A stretch of DNA of 64,000 bases. Origin: Treponema sp. (GTDB taxonomy: Bacteria > Spirochaetota > Spirochaetia > Treponematales > Treponemataceae). Below, one piece after another: positions 28,164 through 38,688 of the stretch. Where the stretch lies: NCBI GenBank assembly GCA_024402475.1, contig JAKSTQ010000001.1, positions 1 to 64,000 of the forward strand. Direction: 5' to 3'. Position 1 is the first letter of the stretch. The number at the start of each line of letters is the position of its first letter. The notes under the pieces are model-generated. The model was not told the origin of the DNA, did no database searches, and saw nothing but the letters and a program-made list of their open reading frames with translations. The position numbers were made by a program, and so were the translations under genes.

Positions 28164-29576
28164 ATGATTTATACAGATACAAGAGACAGCTCAGTAAAAG
28201 TTGATTTTAAGACAGCTGTTGTTAACGGTATGAATTCAAAAACAGGTGGTCTTTACATTCCTGTAGAATTTCCCCGCATGAACGAAGAAATCCTCAATTC
28301 AAATGTTGAACCTTCTTTCAGAAAAGTTGCTTTTGAAATGGCAAAACCATTTGTTGACGGAGAAATTCCTGACGCTGACCTTGAAGCAATTATTGCTGAT
28401 GCTTATCCATTCTCACCTGAACTTGCTCAGATTGACAAGAACACATTCATCCTCGAATTGTTCCACGGACCTACATGTGCATTCAAAGATTTTGGTGCAC
28501 GTTTTATGGCACGCGTAATGTCTTACTTTAACAGAGGTTCAGGCGAAAACCTTCATATTCTTGTTGCTACTTCTGGTGACACAGGTTCTGCAGTTGGAAG
28601 CGCTTTCCACAACGTTGAAGGAATCGATGTAACAATTCTTTATCCAGAAGGAAAGATTTCAAAGATTCAGGAAAAACAGCTTTCTACTTTTACAGGAAAT
28701 GTCCGCGCAATTAAAATCAACGGAACTTTCGATGACTGTCAGAAACTTGTAAAAACTGCATTCACAGATGAACAGCTTCGCAATAAGTTCAAGCTTTCAA
28801 GTGCCAACTCAATCAACATTTCCCGTCTTTTGCCACAGGGATTCTACTACATGTACAGTTCTCTTGTACTTAAGAATTCAAGCTTTGCAAAAACTGGAAT
28901 TGACAATCCTGCAATCATTATGACAGTTCCATCTGGAAACTTTGGTAACCTTACTTCTGGACTTATTGCTCAGAAAATGGGCGCTCCAATTGCCGGATTT
29001 GTTGCAGCTACAAACTCAAACAGAACAATTCCTGACTGGATTGCAACAGGAAAATACGAAGCTCGTCCTAGCGTTGAAACTCTTGCAAACGCAATGGATG
29101 TTGGCGCACCTTCTAACTATGAACGCATTGCTGCAATGTACAGCCTTGACGAAGTTAAGAAAATGTTCGGTTCTTACTGGACAGACAATGCCGGCATTAC
29201 AGAAGGAATCAAAGAATGTCATGCAAATACTGGTTACACAATTGACCCGCACGGTGCAGTTGGTTACAAAGCATGGCAGGCAGTTAAAAACGGCGGATTT
29301 GATAAAATCAATGCCGGTGAAAAAAATGATTACACAAAACCTGGCCTTACAGCAAATGTTCCTGAATGGGCTGGAACTGTTGCAGATAAAAAAGCTGTTG
29401 GTATTATTCTTGAAACTGCAGACCCTGCAAAATTCGGTTCTATCGTAAAAGATGCAATCGGAACAGATCCTGTAATTCCGGAAAGACTTCAGAAAGTTAT
29501 GATGCTTGAAGATCGTGCAATCCCAATGGAAAACGATTACGAAACATTCAAAAAATGGCTTATGGAAAATCTTTAA
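28164..29576 (+). CDS. thrC: Threonine synthase
   Basis: A 470-residue PLP enzyme that converts O-phosphohomoserine to threonine. The PLP lysine lies in FHGPTCAFKDFGARFM, and the ATSGDTGSAVGSAF and PSGNFGNLTSGL blocks are characteristic of the long-form (E. coli-type) enzyme. AAAGGA precedes the ATG. It is followed by a terminator. No thr attenuator is visible upstream. Confidence 0.95.
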   Translation: MIYTDTRDSSVKVDFKTAVVNGMNSKTGGLYIPVEFPRMNEEILNSNVEPSFRKVAFEMAKPFVDGEIPDADLEAIIADAYPFSPELAQIDKNTFILELFHGPTCAFKDFGARFMARVMSYFNRGSGENLHILVATSGDTGSAVGSAFHNVEGIDVTILYPEGKISKIQEKQLSTFTGNVRAIKINGTFDDCQKLVKTAFTDEQLRNKFKLSSANSINISRLLPQGFYYMYSSLVLKNSSFAKTGIDNPAIIMTVPSGNFGNLTSGLIAQKMGAPIAGFVAATNSNRTIPDWIATGKYEARPSVETLANAMDVGAPSNYERIAAMYSLDEVKKMFGSYWTDNAGITEGIKECHANTGYTIDPHGAVGYKAWQAVKNGGFDKINAGEKNDYTKPGLTANVPEWAGTVADKKAVGIILETADPAKFGSIVKDAIGTDPVIPERLQKVMMLEDRAIPMENDYETFKKWLMENL

Positions 29577-29599
29577 GTCCTGACTTATGAATAATCACA

Positions 29600-29635
29600 A
29601 ACGGCATTAAGGTTTAATCCTGATGCCGTTTTTTT
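29600..29635 (+). terminator. Intrinsic terminator after thrC
   Basis: An 8-bp stem (AACGGCAT, 29600-29607, with ATGCCGTT, 29623-29630), a 15-nt loop and a T-run. It separates thrC from the AT-rich export cluster. Confidence 0.85.
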
Positions 29636-29714
29636 ATTTATTTTTTCAAAAATTAATGCATCTTTAATCAACTAATTTGAATGATATATATGAAACTTAT
29701 TTTTAAGGTGTCAT

Positions 29715-30299
29715 ATGAAAACATTCAGATTAATAACATCACTTATTTTAACACTGCTGCTTTTTTCCTGCAGTAATTCTTCAAAAGCAATTTCATTTTA
29801 TCTTGAAGCAGTTAAGGCCTTTGAATCCCAGGACCTGGACAGAGCTCTTGATTTTACAGATCAAAGTCTTAAAAAGAATTTTAATTTTAGACAGGCAAAA
29901 ATTCTTAAAGCAAAAATTCAATTTTATAAAAAAGATTTTGAAGCCGCGGAAAAAAGTTTTCGTGAACTTTATAAAAAGAATAAATCCGATTTTGATCTTT
30001 CTATCTGGTACATCAAAACTTTGATTATGAATCAAAAATATGAAAGTGCCCTTCTCCTTCTTAATAATCTTGAAAAGATTTCAAGCCAGGATTACAGAAT
30101 TTTTTACTGGAAAGCTGTCTGTTACAGATACCTGGGAGATTTTGAAAATTATTTTATTTCGATTACAAAAAGTGAAAATTATATTTATGACGCAGCATAT
30201 ATCTATCTTGATTTAAGTTCATTGTATGCAGATTTAGGATTAAAAGAAAAATCAGAAAATTATCTTAACAAATATAACACATTAAAAAAGGATAAATAG
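29715..30299 (+). CDS. TPR lipoprotein at the head of the RND cluster
   Basis: A 194-residue protein with a signal peptide and lipobox LLFSC (Cys near 19), followed by helical repeats of TPR type (AVKAFESQDLDRALDFTDQ and later pairs). AAGGTG precedes the ATG. It starts the overlapping seven-gene block; the next gene begins 1 bp after its stop. It probably sits on the periplasmic face of a membrane as an assembly or interaction factor for the export machine. That role is inference. Confidence 0.8.
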   Translation: MKTFRLITSLILTLLLFSCSNSSKAISFYLEAVKAFESQDLDRALDFTDQSLKKNFNFRQAKILKAKIQFYKKDFEAAEKSFRELYKKNKSDFDLSIWYIKTLIMNQKYESALLLLNNLEKISSQDYRIFYWKAVCYRYLGDFENYFISITKSENYIYDAAYIYLDLSSLYADLGLKEKSENYLNKYNTLKKDK

Positions 30300-30300
30300 C

Positions 30301-31653
30301 ATGAAAAAACTGATTATACTTTTTTTAATTATAAGTAATGGATTTGCAATTGAATTCACAAATGAAAATGAACTGATTGAATATGCAGTTAATAATTCGA
30401 AAATTCTTAATATTGAAAAGCTATATGCATCCGAAGCTGTTAAAAGTTCAAAAATGAATATTAAGGATTTTCTTCCAGCTATAAATTTGAACTGGTATGA
30501 ATTTGATAAGTCCACGGATTTTAATACTTCAAGAACAAAAGTTATCACACTTTCAATACGACAGAAATTAACTGATGGCGGTAAAAGACTTTTAAGTTAT
30601 TCCATGAATAAAGCAAATTCCCGTTTTACAGTTCTGGAAAATAACCAGGAAGAAAATTCTTTTATAATCGAAGTTTTAAGTACTTTTTATTCTTATCTGC
30701 TTATAGACAGCGAAATTAAAATTCAGGAAGAAATTCTAAAACAGAATTCTTTACTTGAACAGATCGCTGATACAAAATTTCGTGAAGGTCTTGGAATAAA
30801 AACTGATTTATATGAAATTAAAATCAATAATCAGGAATACAAAAAAGAACTTAAAAACTTAAATAATCAAAAAGAAGATCTGTATAAAAAACTTAAGATT
30901 ATATGTTCTGTTCCTGATGATGAAGAAATTGTTTTCAACTTTAATTATGATCTATTGCTTTCAAAAGATAATTCTGTCTGGTCCGATGAAAATTTAAAAC
31001 AAAAACTGATTGATAATGATCTTGAATTTCAAAAATTAAAAACAAAGAATCTTTTCTTAAAGAAACAGTATGAGTATTCAAAACGGGTTTACATTCCAAA
31101 CATAAGCGTCGAAGGTGAAATTTCCTTTTCTGGGACTCATTATCCTTTAACACAACCAGAATATTCCCTCAAATTCATTATAGATTTTGATAGCCTTCCA
31201 TTTACTAACATCAACTGGAATAACGGCTGGGGATTTAACAAAAGCCGGCTGCAGGATTTAACTAATTCATACAGTCAGAACATTAACGGTAATTTGACAT
31301 ACTTTTCTGATTTTAAAAAACAAAAACTTATGCTTGATAAATCAATTGAAGAAGAAAATAGATATTTAAAAGAACTTGAAGTCCAGATCGATTCCTTTAT
31401 CGAAAAATACCAGAACCTGAATGAAGATATTTCGATTTTAACAGAAACAATTACAATGCTTGAAAACAAAATTACTATTACCAATCTCAGATACGAACAG
31501 GGATTATCAACTGTAAGTGATTGCCTTAACGATCAGGTTAAACTTTTAAAATTAAAAAAAGAACTGTCCCAATGTCAGATTGAAATAATTCTGCTGACTA
31601 AAAAAATTGAATTTCTATCAAAACAGGAGAAAACATGCGTAAAATCATTTTAA
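30301..31653 (+). CDS. TolC-like outer-membrane efflux protein
   Basis: A 450-residue protein with a signal peptide (about 1-17) and the two repeated long helical halves of the outer-membrane factor family. The conserved C-terminal pattern YEQGLSTVSDCLNDQVKL corresponds to the YxxGxxxxxDvLxAq signature of TolC proteins. It would form the outer-membrane channel for the two RND permeases encoded downstream. The gene is AT-rich like its neighbours. It overlaps the adaptor gene by 19 bp. Confidence 0.85.
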   Translation: MKKLIILFLIISNGFAIEFTNENELIEYAVNNSKILNIEKLYASEAVKSSKMNIKDFLPAINLNWYEFDKSTDFNTSRTKVITLSIRQKLTDGGKRLLSYSMNKANSRFTVLENNQEENSFIIEVLSTFYSYLLIDSEIKIQEEILKQNSLLEQIADTKFREGLGIKTDLYEIKINNQEYKKELKNLNNQKEDLYKKLKIICSVPDDEEIVFNFNYDLLLSKDNSVWSDENLKQKLIDNDLEFQKLKTKNLFLKKQYEYSKRVYIPNISVEGEISFSGTHYPLTQPEYSLKFIIDFDSLPFTNINWNNGWGFNKSRLQDLTNSYSQNINGNLTYFSDFKKQKLMLDKSIEEENRYLKELEVQIDSFIEKYQNLNEDISILTETITMLENKITITNLRYEQGLSTVSDCLNDQVKLLKLKKELSQCQIEIILLTKKIEFLSKQEKTCVKSF

Positions 31654-32954
31654 TTTCATTTTTTATTTTAAGTCTTTTAAGCTGTAAAAATCACAAAGTG
31701 CAGAACAAAGAAATCCCGGTTCAAACAATTATTGCAAAAGCAGAAAATTACTGCAGACAAATAGAAAGTTTTGGCACAATTAATTACAAAACAAAATATG
31801 AAGTAACCGGATTTGTAAATGGAACAGTCAGGAAAAAAAATTTTACAGATTATTCATATGTTAAAAAGAATCAGATTTTATACGAACTTGACAACCTGGA
31901 ACTTCTGATTAAAAAATCGCAGTACGAAAACGATCTATTAAGCGCAAAAGCCGCATTAAATTACACAAAAACAAATTATGATGATGCAAAACTTTCTGCA
32001 AAAGCTAAGTTACTGAATATCGAAAATCAAAAACTTAAATTAAACCAGCTGAAAAAAGAATATGAACTTAAATCCCAGGAATTAGAAAAACAGAAAGAAA
32101 TCTTTAACATCGGTGGCATTACAGAACAGGCTTTAATTCAGATGGAATATAATCTTGATGAACTGGCTTCAAATATCGAATATCTTACCAAAGAAATCCA
32201 GAGTTCTACCCTGGGATTAACCGCCCAGGATTTATTAAACAACGGAATCACTCCTTCAGAAAATCCCGAAGAATTACAGAATCAGCTCATAGAATTTTAC
32301 TGCCGTTCAAGCAAAGCAAGCATTGCCGTAAAAGAAGCAGAATATGATAACGCAGAAAAAAATCTTGTTCTTATAGAAGATTTTATTGAACGGCTTAAAA
32401 TCAAATCCCCATGCGACGGTGTAATTGTCCAGTCTAATTTTCAAGCCGGTGAATTTGTAACTGAAAATACAACAGTTGCCGTAATAATGGATGTTAAAGA
32501 ATATTCAGCAGTTTTCAATATTCATGAAAATAATATTCATGACATCAGTATCGGACAGGAAATTTCAATCAGTTTTCCGTCTATCAGTGACGAAATCAAA
32601 TCTAAAATTTATGAGATTTCACCTTTTGCAGACAGTTCAACCGGTAATTTTACAATCAAAGCAAATTTAACGGAAACAGAAAACATTAAACCGGGAATGT
32701 TTATTAAATGTACAATTAATTCAAAATCGGTCAACTCAAACATCTGTATTCCCGGGTCATCAGTTCTTGCAAAAGATTCTGCACATCCTTACTGCTATCT
32801 TATTTTGAACAATGTTGCAGTAAAAGAAGATGTTGAAATTGAATATGAATCCGACGGTAACTGTTATCTTAAAACCAATTCTCTTGAAAATAAACAAATT
32901 ATTGTTAATCCAAGTGCACAACTTAAAGAAGGTTCAAATGTCAAAGTTTTGTAA
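31635..32954 (+). CDS. RND/HlyD-type periplasmic adaptor lipoprotein
   Basis: A 439-residue membrane-fusion protein with a lipobox (LLSC, Cys17), a split biotinyl-lipoyl domain, a long coiled-coil hairpin (about 90-220), the second lipoyl half (LKIKSPCDGVIVQSNFQAGEFV) and a beta-barrel domain. It bridges the RND permease and the TolC-like channel. An AGGAG site lies at the end of the TolC-like gene. The hairpin is long for an RND adaptor. Confidence 0.87.
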   Translation: MRKIILISFFILSLLSCKNHKVQNKEIPVQTIIAKAENYCRQIESFGTINYKTKYEVTGFVNGTVRKKNFTDYSYVKKNQILYELDNLELLIKKSQYENDLLSAKAALNYTKTNYDDAKLSAKAKLLNIENQKLKLNQLKKEYELKSQELEKQKEIFNIGGITEQALIQMEYNLDELASNIEYLTKEIQSSTLGLTAQDLLNNGITPSENPEELQNQLIEFYCRSSKASIAVKEAEYDNAEKNLVLIEDFIERLKIKSPCDGVIVQSNFQAGEFVTENTTVAVIMDVKEYSAVFNIHENNIHDISIGQEISISFPSISDEIKSKIYEISPFADSSTGNFTIKANLTETENIKPGMFIKCTINSKSVNSNICIPGSSVLAKDSAHPYCYLILNNVAVKEDVEIEYESDGNCYLKTNSLENKQIIVNPSAQLKEGSNVKVL

Positions 32955-34335
32955 ATCTTTTATTCTTATTATAAGCTTCATTTCTTCTGGATGTGCAATC
33001 ATTCGTTTTTCAGATCTGGAGACAAAAATTTCAATTAATTCAAATGATACTTACTATAAAGAACAAACCATTAAAATCGGTTTTTCAAAAACTGTAAATC
33101 ATTCCTGCGTTGAAAAATTAATTCAGCTCAAGGAAAACAATTATACCTTACCGCTTCACTTTGACTGGGAAGACAACAGTTTAATAATTACACCTGATTC
33201 ACCGTTTATTTCAGACCAGCATTATTCACTTTTAATCCAGGGCAGAATAATAACTGAATCAGAAGGAAGTTATGATATTTATGAACACCGAAGTTTCATT
33301 TTCAAAAATAATGATATTTCATTTGAACTTTTGCAATATGAGTTTCCTTCAAAAGTAAACGATACTCAGGAAATAAAATTAGCATTTTCAAAACCAGTAT
33401 CACAATCAGATTTTGAAAATAAATTTTCAATTTCACCATTCATTCAGACAGTAAAATATTATTCTCAGGATTATAAAACAGTTACAATAAAGCCTGTAAA
33501 TCAATGGGCCAGTAATTACTGGTATACAGTAACTTATTGTAACGGCATAAGTCAGGACAACAGTTTATTAAAAAATGATTTTACACAGCACTTTGAATAT
33601 TTTACAGAAGAATCCGATTTCAAATTATTGAATTATGGAACTGGTTCTTATGATAAAACAACAAAAAAATTAACGTGGTCAAATTCAATTTCTTATAATG
33701 AAAATTGTGAAAGCGTTATTGAAGATGTAAAAAAAGATGATTTTCTTATTTTTGAATTTAACAGAAAACTTAACACAGATTATTTTACAAAAATCATCAA
33801 TTGCTTACAGGATGTAAATTATTACTATACAAATGAATTCTTAATTGTAGAAATGGTTTCAAATAAGCTGCAGGATTTTGAAATCAAAATTTTATCTTCT
33901 TTGACTGATATTGATAAAAGTAAACTTGGAAATGATATTAATTTTAGAATTAAAGTATGCAGCAACTATAACACAATAACAAAATTACTAATAAACAGTC
34001 AGGTAATCGAAAATCCTGAAGATTCTGATTCACTGTATGATATTCAAACAGCGCAGGATAATCAGACAATCAGCATACTTGCATATTTTGATACACCTGT
34101 TGATGATGAATTTAAAAGTAAAATTCTTTCGGCTGTAAATCTTTCTCCAGTTTTTCCAAATTCTTTGCTCGTTCCTAAATTAATGGAAATAAAATTTGAC
34201 TCAACCAGAACCATACTGTCTCTTCTCTATTCCGGGTGCACAAAAAAAGATTCAGACAGGCAATATTATAAACTGACTTTTAACAATTCAAGATTAAATC
34301 TTAAGGAGGAATTATGCGTAAACTTTTGCTTTTGA
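32938..34335 (+). CDS. Ig-like (SbsA/Big_5-type) lipoprotein A
   Basis: The start is the ATG at 32938 (AAAGAAGG upstream), overlapping the adaptor stop by 17 bp. The protein is about 465 residues. It has a signal peptide with lipobox SSGC (Cys19) and repeated beta-sandwich modules with the Big_5 pattern (IKIGFSKTVN..., IKLAFSKPVSQ..., TVTIKPVNQW...YWYTVTY). Such domains are common in surface and periplasmic adhesin-like proteins, but not as standard RND components. It likely stays in the periplasm or outer membrane as a structural partner; function unknown. Confidence 0.75.
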   Translation: MSKFCKSFILIISFISSGCAIIRFSDLETKISINSNDTYYKEQTIKIGFSKTVNHSCVEKLIQLKENNYTLPLHFDWEDNSLIITPDSPFISDQHYSLLIQGRIITESEGSYDIYEHRSFIFKNNDISFELLQYEFPSKVNDTQEIKLAFSKPVSQSDFENKFSISPFIQTVKYYSQDYKTVTIKPVNQWASNYWYTVTYCNGISQDNSLLKNDFTQHFEYFTEESDFKLLNYGTGSYDKTTKKLTWSNSISYNENCESVIEDVKKDDFLIFEFNRKLNTDYFTKIINCLQDVNYYYTNEFLIVEMVSNKLQDFEIKILSSLTDIDKSKLGNDINFRIKVCSNYNTITKLLINSQVIENPEDSDSLYDIQTAQDNQTISILAYFDTPVDDEFKSKILSAVNLSPVFPNSLLVPKLMEIKFDSTRTILSLLYSGCTKKDSDRQYYKLTFNNSRLNLKEELCVNFCF

Positions 34336-35774
34336 TCTTAATCAGTTTATTTGCAAGTTCATGTTCCCATTTTGTATTTATGAATTTTAAAGTCCTTAGC
34401 TGTAATATCGAAGACAGATCCGTTGTGATTGCATTTTCCCATGAACCTGAATTTAATTCATTAACTCAGTCAATAATTTTCAGTAAAGATAAAACTCAAA
34501 TTAACGGAACATTTACAATTAATAATAAAAAATGTATTTTTACTCCTCAGGAAGTTCTTGAACCTTATCATGAATATGAAATAAGAATTCTTTCGACCTG
34601 TAAAAACATACACGGAACTTTCATAGAAAATGAATTCGTCCAAACCCGAAATACAAAAATCAAAACTTCGCCTTTAGAGATTATTGATTCAACTGCGAAT
34701 ATTCATGAACTGAAATTTAAATTTAATTCCCCTGTTGAACCTTATTCATTTTATAAAAATTTTAATATTGAGCCTAGCTTGCCTAACAAAATTATCTGGA
34801 ATAATTCTAATGACACAGTAACAATAAAATTTACAAAAAATCCTGAAATCAATACCAGATACAAAATCACAATCTCAGGTGATCTTACAGATATTTATAA
34901 CAATAATTTAAAAGACAAACAGATATATTATTTGAATAATGATATTAAACTAACAGAAGCTCTGGAATATAAAGTTTATGCAGTATATGAAAATAATAAA
35001 ATCGAGTTATCAAAAGATTTACAAAACGAAAACATAAACTGCAATTCCCAATTATTATTTTGCTTTGAAAAGGAAATCGATTTTTCAGATTTTAATTCAA
35101 ACATAAATATAACTCCAGCCTTATTGTACAAAACAGAATACGATTACGAAAGCAATAAGAATGTCAAATTGACATTTAATGAAAATCCTCAATTTAATTC
35201 TAATATTACAATCACTGTCAATGACAAAATTAAAAGTAAAGATTGCAGTTCGCAGAGTAAAACAAAAATGTTTGAACTATCGTTCAATAATTCTAAGAAC
35301 AGACCAATTAAGTTTCATAGTATTCTGTGGCACTTGCCTGACCAGAATCTTTTACTGAACTCAAACAATAATCCCTCAAACTGTATTTTTAATGCCATTA
35401 CATACCCAAAATCAAAAACATTAAATACATCTATATATTTTATTTTTGAAACTTCACCTCAGGCTGATTCATTAGATTTATATTCAGTTTTTGAAAACAT
35501 AAATATTAATACAACTAATTCCTGTATTAAAAATCAGTTAACTGAATGCAAAATTATACCATTGAATCAAATCGAATCAGATTTATATAACATCATCAGA
35601 CAAAACATCATTCCGTTTTACACAGATTCAAATTATATTGCAGCACAATTTAATCTTGATATCACTAATACTGAAAACTCAGGACTAATTATATTCAACA
35701 TTGAAAAATATCTTTCAGATTCTTCTGGCAATCAGCTCGAGTCATCTGTAAATTTTATTGTTAACAAAAAATGA
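34314..35774 (+). CDS. Ig-like (SbsA/Big_5-type) lipoprotein B
   Basis: A 486-residue protein with lipobox ASSC (Cys17) and several Big_5-like modules (VVIAFSHEPEFN, ELKFKFNSPVEP, TVTIKFTKNPEINTRYKITISG). It is similar in plan to the preceding lipoprotein, so the pair probably arose by duplication. AAGGAGG lies just before its ATG, within the end of lipoprotein A (22-bp overlap). It directly precedes the first RND permease. Function unknown. Confidence 0.75.
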   Translation: MRKLLLLILISLFASSCSHFVFMNFKVLSCNIEDRSVVIAFSHEPEFNSLTQSIIFSKDKTQINGTFTINNKKCIFTPQEVLEPYHEYEIRILSTCKNIHGTFIENEFVQTRNTKIKTSPLEIIDSTANIHELKFKFNSPVEPYSFYKNFNIEPSLPNKIIWNNSNDTVTIKFTKNPEINTRYKITISGDLTDIYNNNLKDKQIYYLNNDIKLTEALEYKVYAVYENNKIELSKDLQNENINCNSQLLFCFEKEIDFSDFNSNINITPALLYKTEYDYESNKNVKLTFNENPQFNSNITITVNDKIKSKDCSSQSKTKMFELSFNNSKNRPIKFHSILWHLPDQNLLLNSNNNPSNCIFNAITYPKSKTLNTSIYFIFETSPQADSLDLYSVFENININTTNSCIKNQLTECKIIPLNQIESDLYNIIRQNIIPFYTDSNYIAAQFNLDITNTENSGLIIFNIEKYLSDSSGNQLESSVNFIVNKK

Positions 35775-35781
35775 GGTTCTA

Positions 35782-38688
35782 ATGAAAAAAATTATTCAGT
35801 TTTGTATTTCGCATTTTGTTACTCTTATAATGTCATTAATTATTCTTGTCATTTTAGGAATCGTTAATATTTTTAAAATTGAATTGAATTTCTTACCTCA
35901 TATCAGGCCTCATAAAATCTTAATCACAACAGTTTATTCAAATCTTCCTGCACAGCAGATAAAAAATCTTATTACATCTCCAATTGAAAATTCTGTTTCT
36001 TCTGTTAAATCAATTAAAAACATCGAATCAGTTAGCCGCGATGGTTTAAGCTGTATTACCCTTGACTTTCATTTTGGCTGTGATATTGATGTTGCATTAT
36101 TTGAAGTTCAGCAGGCCCTTGATAAAAACGCTGACCTTTTGCCGGAAAATTGTCCAAAATCAAAAGTTGTTATTTCAAACACAGCAAAAAATTCTGATTA
36201 TATTATAGGCGTCACATCTGACCAGTATACACCAGCGCAATTGTCAGCAATCTGCAGTAAAGAAATAATTCCTTCGATTCAAAAAATAAATGGAATTTCA
36301 GAACTTTACATTTATGGTTCTATAAATGAAGAAATTATAATTGAATGTCAGGATTCAAAAGCGATTAACTACGGCATTTCTAATGAACAGATCTGCTGTG
36401 CTATCGGAAAAACAAATTATGAAACTCCAGTAGGAAAAATTTATGAAAATGATATGGAATATCAGATTAAAACATCCGGTATTTTTTCAACTATAAATTC
36501 AATTTCAAAAACAATTATACCACTTGAAAACAATATTATTAAATTATCGGATATTGCCCGAGTATACATTGAACCTGCAAAACAAACAGATTTCTTTTTT
36601 ACAAACAATTGTGAATCTCTGGGAATTTTCGTAAAACCGGACACAAATAGTAATCCTCTTATTATTGCAGATAAAATCCAGAAATTGATTTCAGCTTCAA
36701 ACGAAAATTATCAGTCAAGAATTCATCTTCAATTAATTCAAGATCCAAGTAAGGAATTAAAATCATCATTAATACTATTACTCATTAATATTATTACCGG
36801 GATTCTTTTTACAGTTATTTTAATTTACATTTTCTTTAAATCCAAATGGATTTGTCTTATCATCAGTCTTTGTATTCCGTTTTCAATTTTATTTTCTATT
36901 ATAATACTTTCAATTACTGGTAAATCACTAAATCTTTTTTCCATCATGGGAATTGCTGTAAGCCTTGGAATGGTTGTAGACAGCAGCATTGTAACAGCAG
37001 AAAATATAATTGCAAGTTCATTATCATTAAATACCAAAATCATCCTCGATAAAACAAGTCAGGTACATAAATCTAATCTATGCTCAAGTTTAACAACAGT
37101 CATTGTTTTCATTCCATTAATTTTTGTCCCGGGAATTTACGGCCAGATATTTTGTGAACTTGCTGTCTGTGTTATAAGTTCCATTATTTTTTCACAGATT
37201 TATTCCTTTACAATTATTCCTTCTTTCATAAATTATTTATATACAAAACATTCATTAATTATAAATGCAAGATCATTTTCTATTTCTAAAAAATTCTATC
37301 AGGGTATATTAAACAAAGCTGGCTCAAAAAATTTATGTTTAATAATTTCAGTTGCTGTCTTTTTAATTACTGCAATATCCACAATTATAATTCCAAAGAA
37401 ATTATACAGTACTGTGGAATTACAGCCAGTTATTACAATTAATTACAATTGCGAATCAAATATTGATTGCATAAAACAGAATGTTCAAAAACTTTGCGAT
37501 TACATTAAAACAAATTCAGGTGATTGCAATTTTACAGTTCAGGCAGGAATTAATTATGATGATTCAGAAAAAACTTATGACTGTAAATATTCACCCAAAA
37601 CCGTAACATTAAAATTTCATTCTAAATTAAACAAAAAACAAAAAGAAATATTATCAAAATATATACAAGAAAACTATGGTAGTTATGACATTTCATACCC
37701 TTCAGGAATTTTTAATTCAATTTTTAATATTTCGTCAAAGAAATTAATACAGTTCGATACTCAAGAAGAACTTGAAAACTTCTCCAGTTTTTCCACAGCT
37801 TACCTGCCCGATTATCAGAACAAAATTACTGTTTTTAGTCCGGATCTTATAAACTGCAGTTTTTATAATATTCAGCCGTCGCAAATCTGCCAGTATGTTG
37901 ATTATCAGATTAACGGTATTTATATAACATCATTTATAAATAAAGATCAGAAAATTCCTATTAAACTTATACCGCAAAAAAATACACAACTTGCAGGACT
38001 GTTTGACAAAACAGTTTACACTCAGTCTAAACAGATTCCATTAAAATCACTTGGTAATTTCAGCCCAGAATCTGTTAAAGGAATATATTATCGTAATAAC
38101 AAAAAAGACTGTCTTATAATAGATTCAGTTCCAGAAGATTTTAATCAAAAAGTTACTGATCCGTCGAAAGATGAAGTCTTACAGATTTTATTGCAGGCAT
38201 TAGAATTATTTTTAATAACAATGATTTTACTTTATTGTCTGACAGGTGCACAATTCGAATCATTTCGATTACCTTTTATTCTTCTTATTTCTATTTTACC
38301 GGCATTATGTGGAGCAATGATATTTTTGTTATTAACCAGATCAACTCTTGATATTACAGCTCTTATTGGAATTATCAGCCTGGGTGGAATCAGCATTAAC
38401 AACTGTATCTTAATGTATGAATCTTGTCTTAATTCATACAAAGATAAATTCTTTTCTGTCATTGATTCCTGTACGCAAAAATTACCTGCGGTAATCATTA
38501 CTAACATCACATCAATTGCAGGTTTATTTCCTTTTATATTTTCATTTAATGGAATGAATGCCCAGGCTCCTTTATCCATTGCACTAACCGGCGGTTTAAT
38601 ATTCAGCCTTACAGTTCAATGTTTGATTATTCCTGGACTTTTATCTTTAATCTTTAAACAGGAGAAAAATGAATATGTACAGCAGTAA
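35782..38688 (+). CDS. RND-family permease, first copy
   Basis: The start is the ATG at 35782 with GAGGT upstream. The protein is 968 residues, short of the roughly 1020-1050 usual for hydrophobe/amphiphile RND pumps. It has the RND plan: N-terminal helix, a large periplasmic loop, a membrane bundle, a second periplasmic loop and a second bundle. The TM4 proton-relay motif, usually VDDAIV, reads VVDSSIVTAEN: D400 is kept but the second Asp is Ser. In TM10 the Lys seen in AcrB is Asn (SINNCILMYE), as in some Gram-positive-type RNDs. Substrate unknown. Confidence 0.88.
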   Translation: MKKIIQFCISHFVTLIMSLIILVILGIVNIFKIELNFLPHIRPHKILITTVYSNLPAQQIKNLITSPIENSVSSVKSIKNIESVSRDGLSCITLDFHFGCDIDVALFEVQQALDKNADLLPENCPKSKVVISNTAKNSDYIIGVTSDQYTPAQLSAICSKEIIPSIQKINGISELYIYGSINEEIIIECQDSKAINYGISNEQICCAIGKTNYETPVGKIYENDMEYQIKTSGIFSTINSISKTIIPLENNIIKLSDIARVYIEPAKQTDFFFTNNCESLGIFVKPDTNSNPLIIADKIQKLISASNENYQSRIHLQLIQDPSKELKSSLILLLINIITGILFTVILIYIFFKSKWICLIISLCIPFSILFSIIILSITGKSLNLFSIMGIAVSLGMVVDSSIVTAENIIASSLSLNTKIILDKTSQVHKSNLCSSLTTVIVFIPLIFVPGIYGQIFCELAVCVISSIIFSQIYSFTIIPSFINYLYTKHSLIINARSFSISKKFYQGILNKAGSKNLCLIISVAVFLITAISTIIIPKKLYSTVELQPVITINYNCESNIDCIKQNVQKLCDYIKTNSGDCNFTVQAGINYDDSEKTYDCKYSPKTVTLKFHSKLNKKQKEILSKYIQENYGSYDISYPSGIFNSIFNISSKKLIQFDTQEELENFSSFSTAYLPDYQNKITVFSPDLINCSFYNIQPSQICQYVDYQINGIYITSFINKDQKIPIKLIPQKNTQLAGLFDKTVYTQSKQIPLKSLGNFSPESVKGIYYRNNKKDCLIIDSVPEDFNQKVTDPSKDEVLQILLQALELFLITMILLYCLTGAQFESFRLPFILLISILPALCGAMIFLLLTRSTLDITALIGIISLGGISINNCILMYESCLNSYKDKFFSVIDSCTQKLPAVIITNITSIAGLFPFIFSFNGMNAQAPLSIALTGGLIFSLTVQCLIIPGLLSLIFKQEKNEYVQQ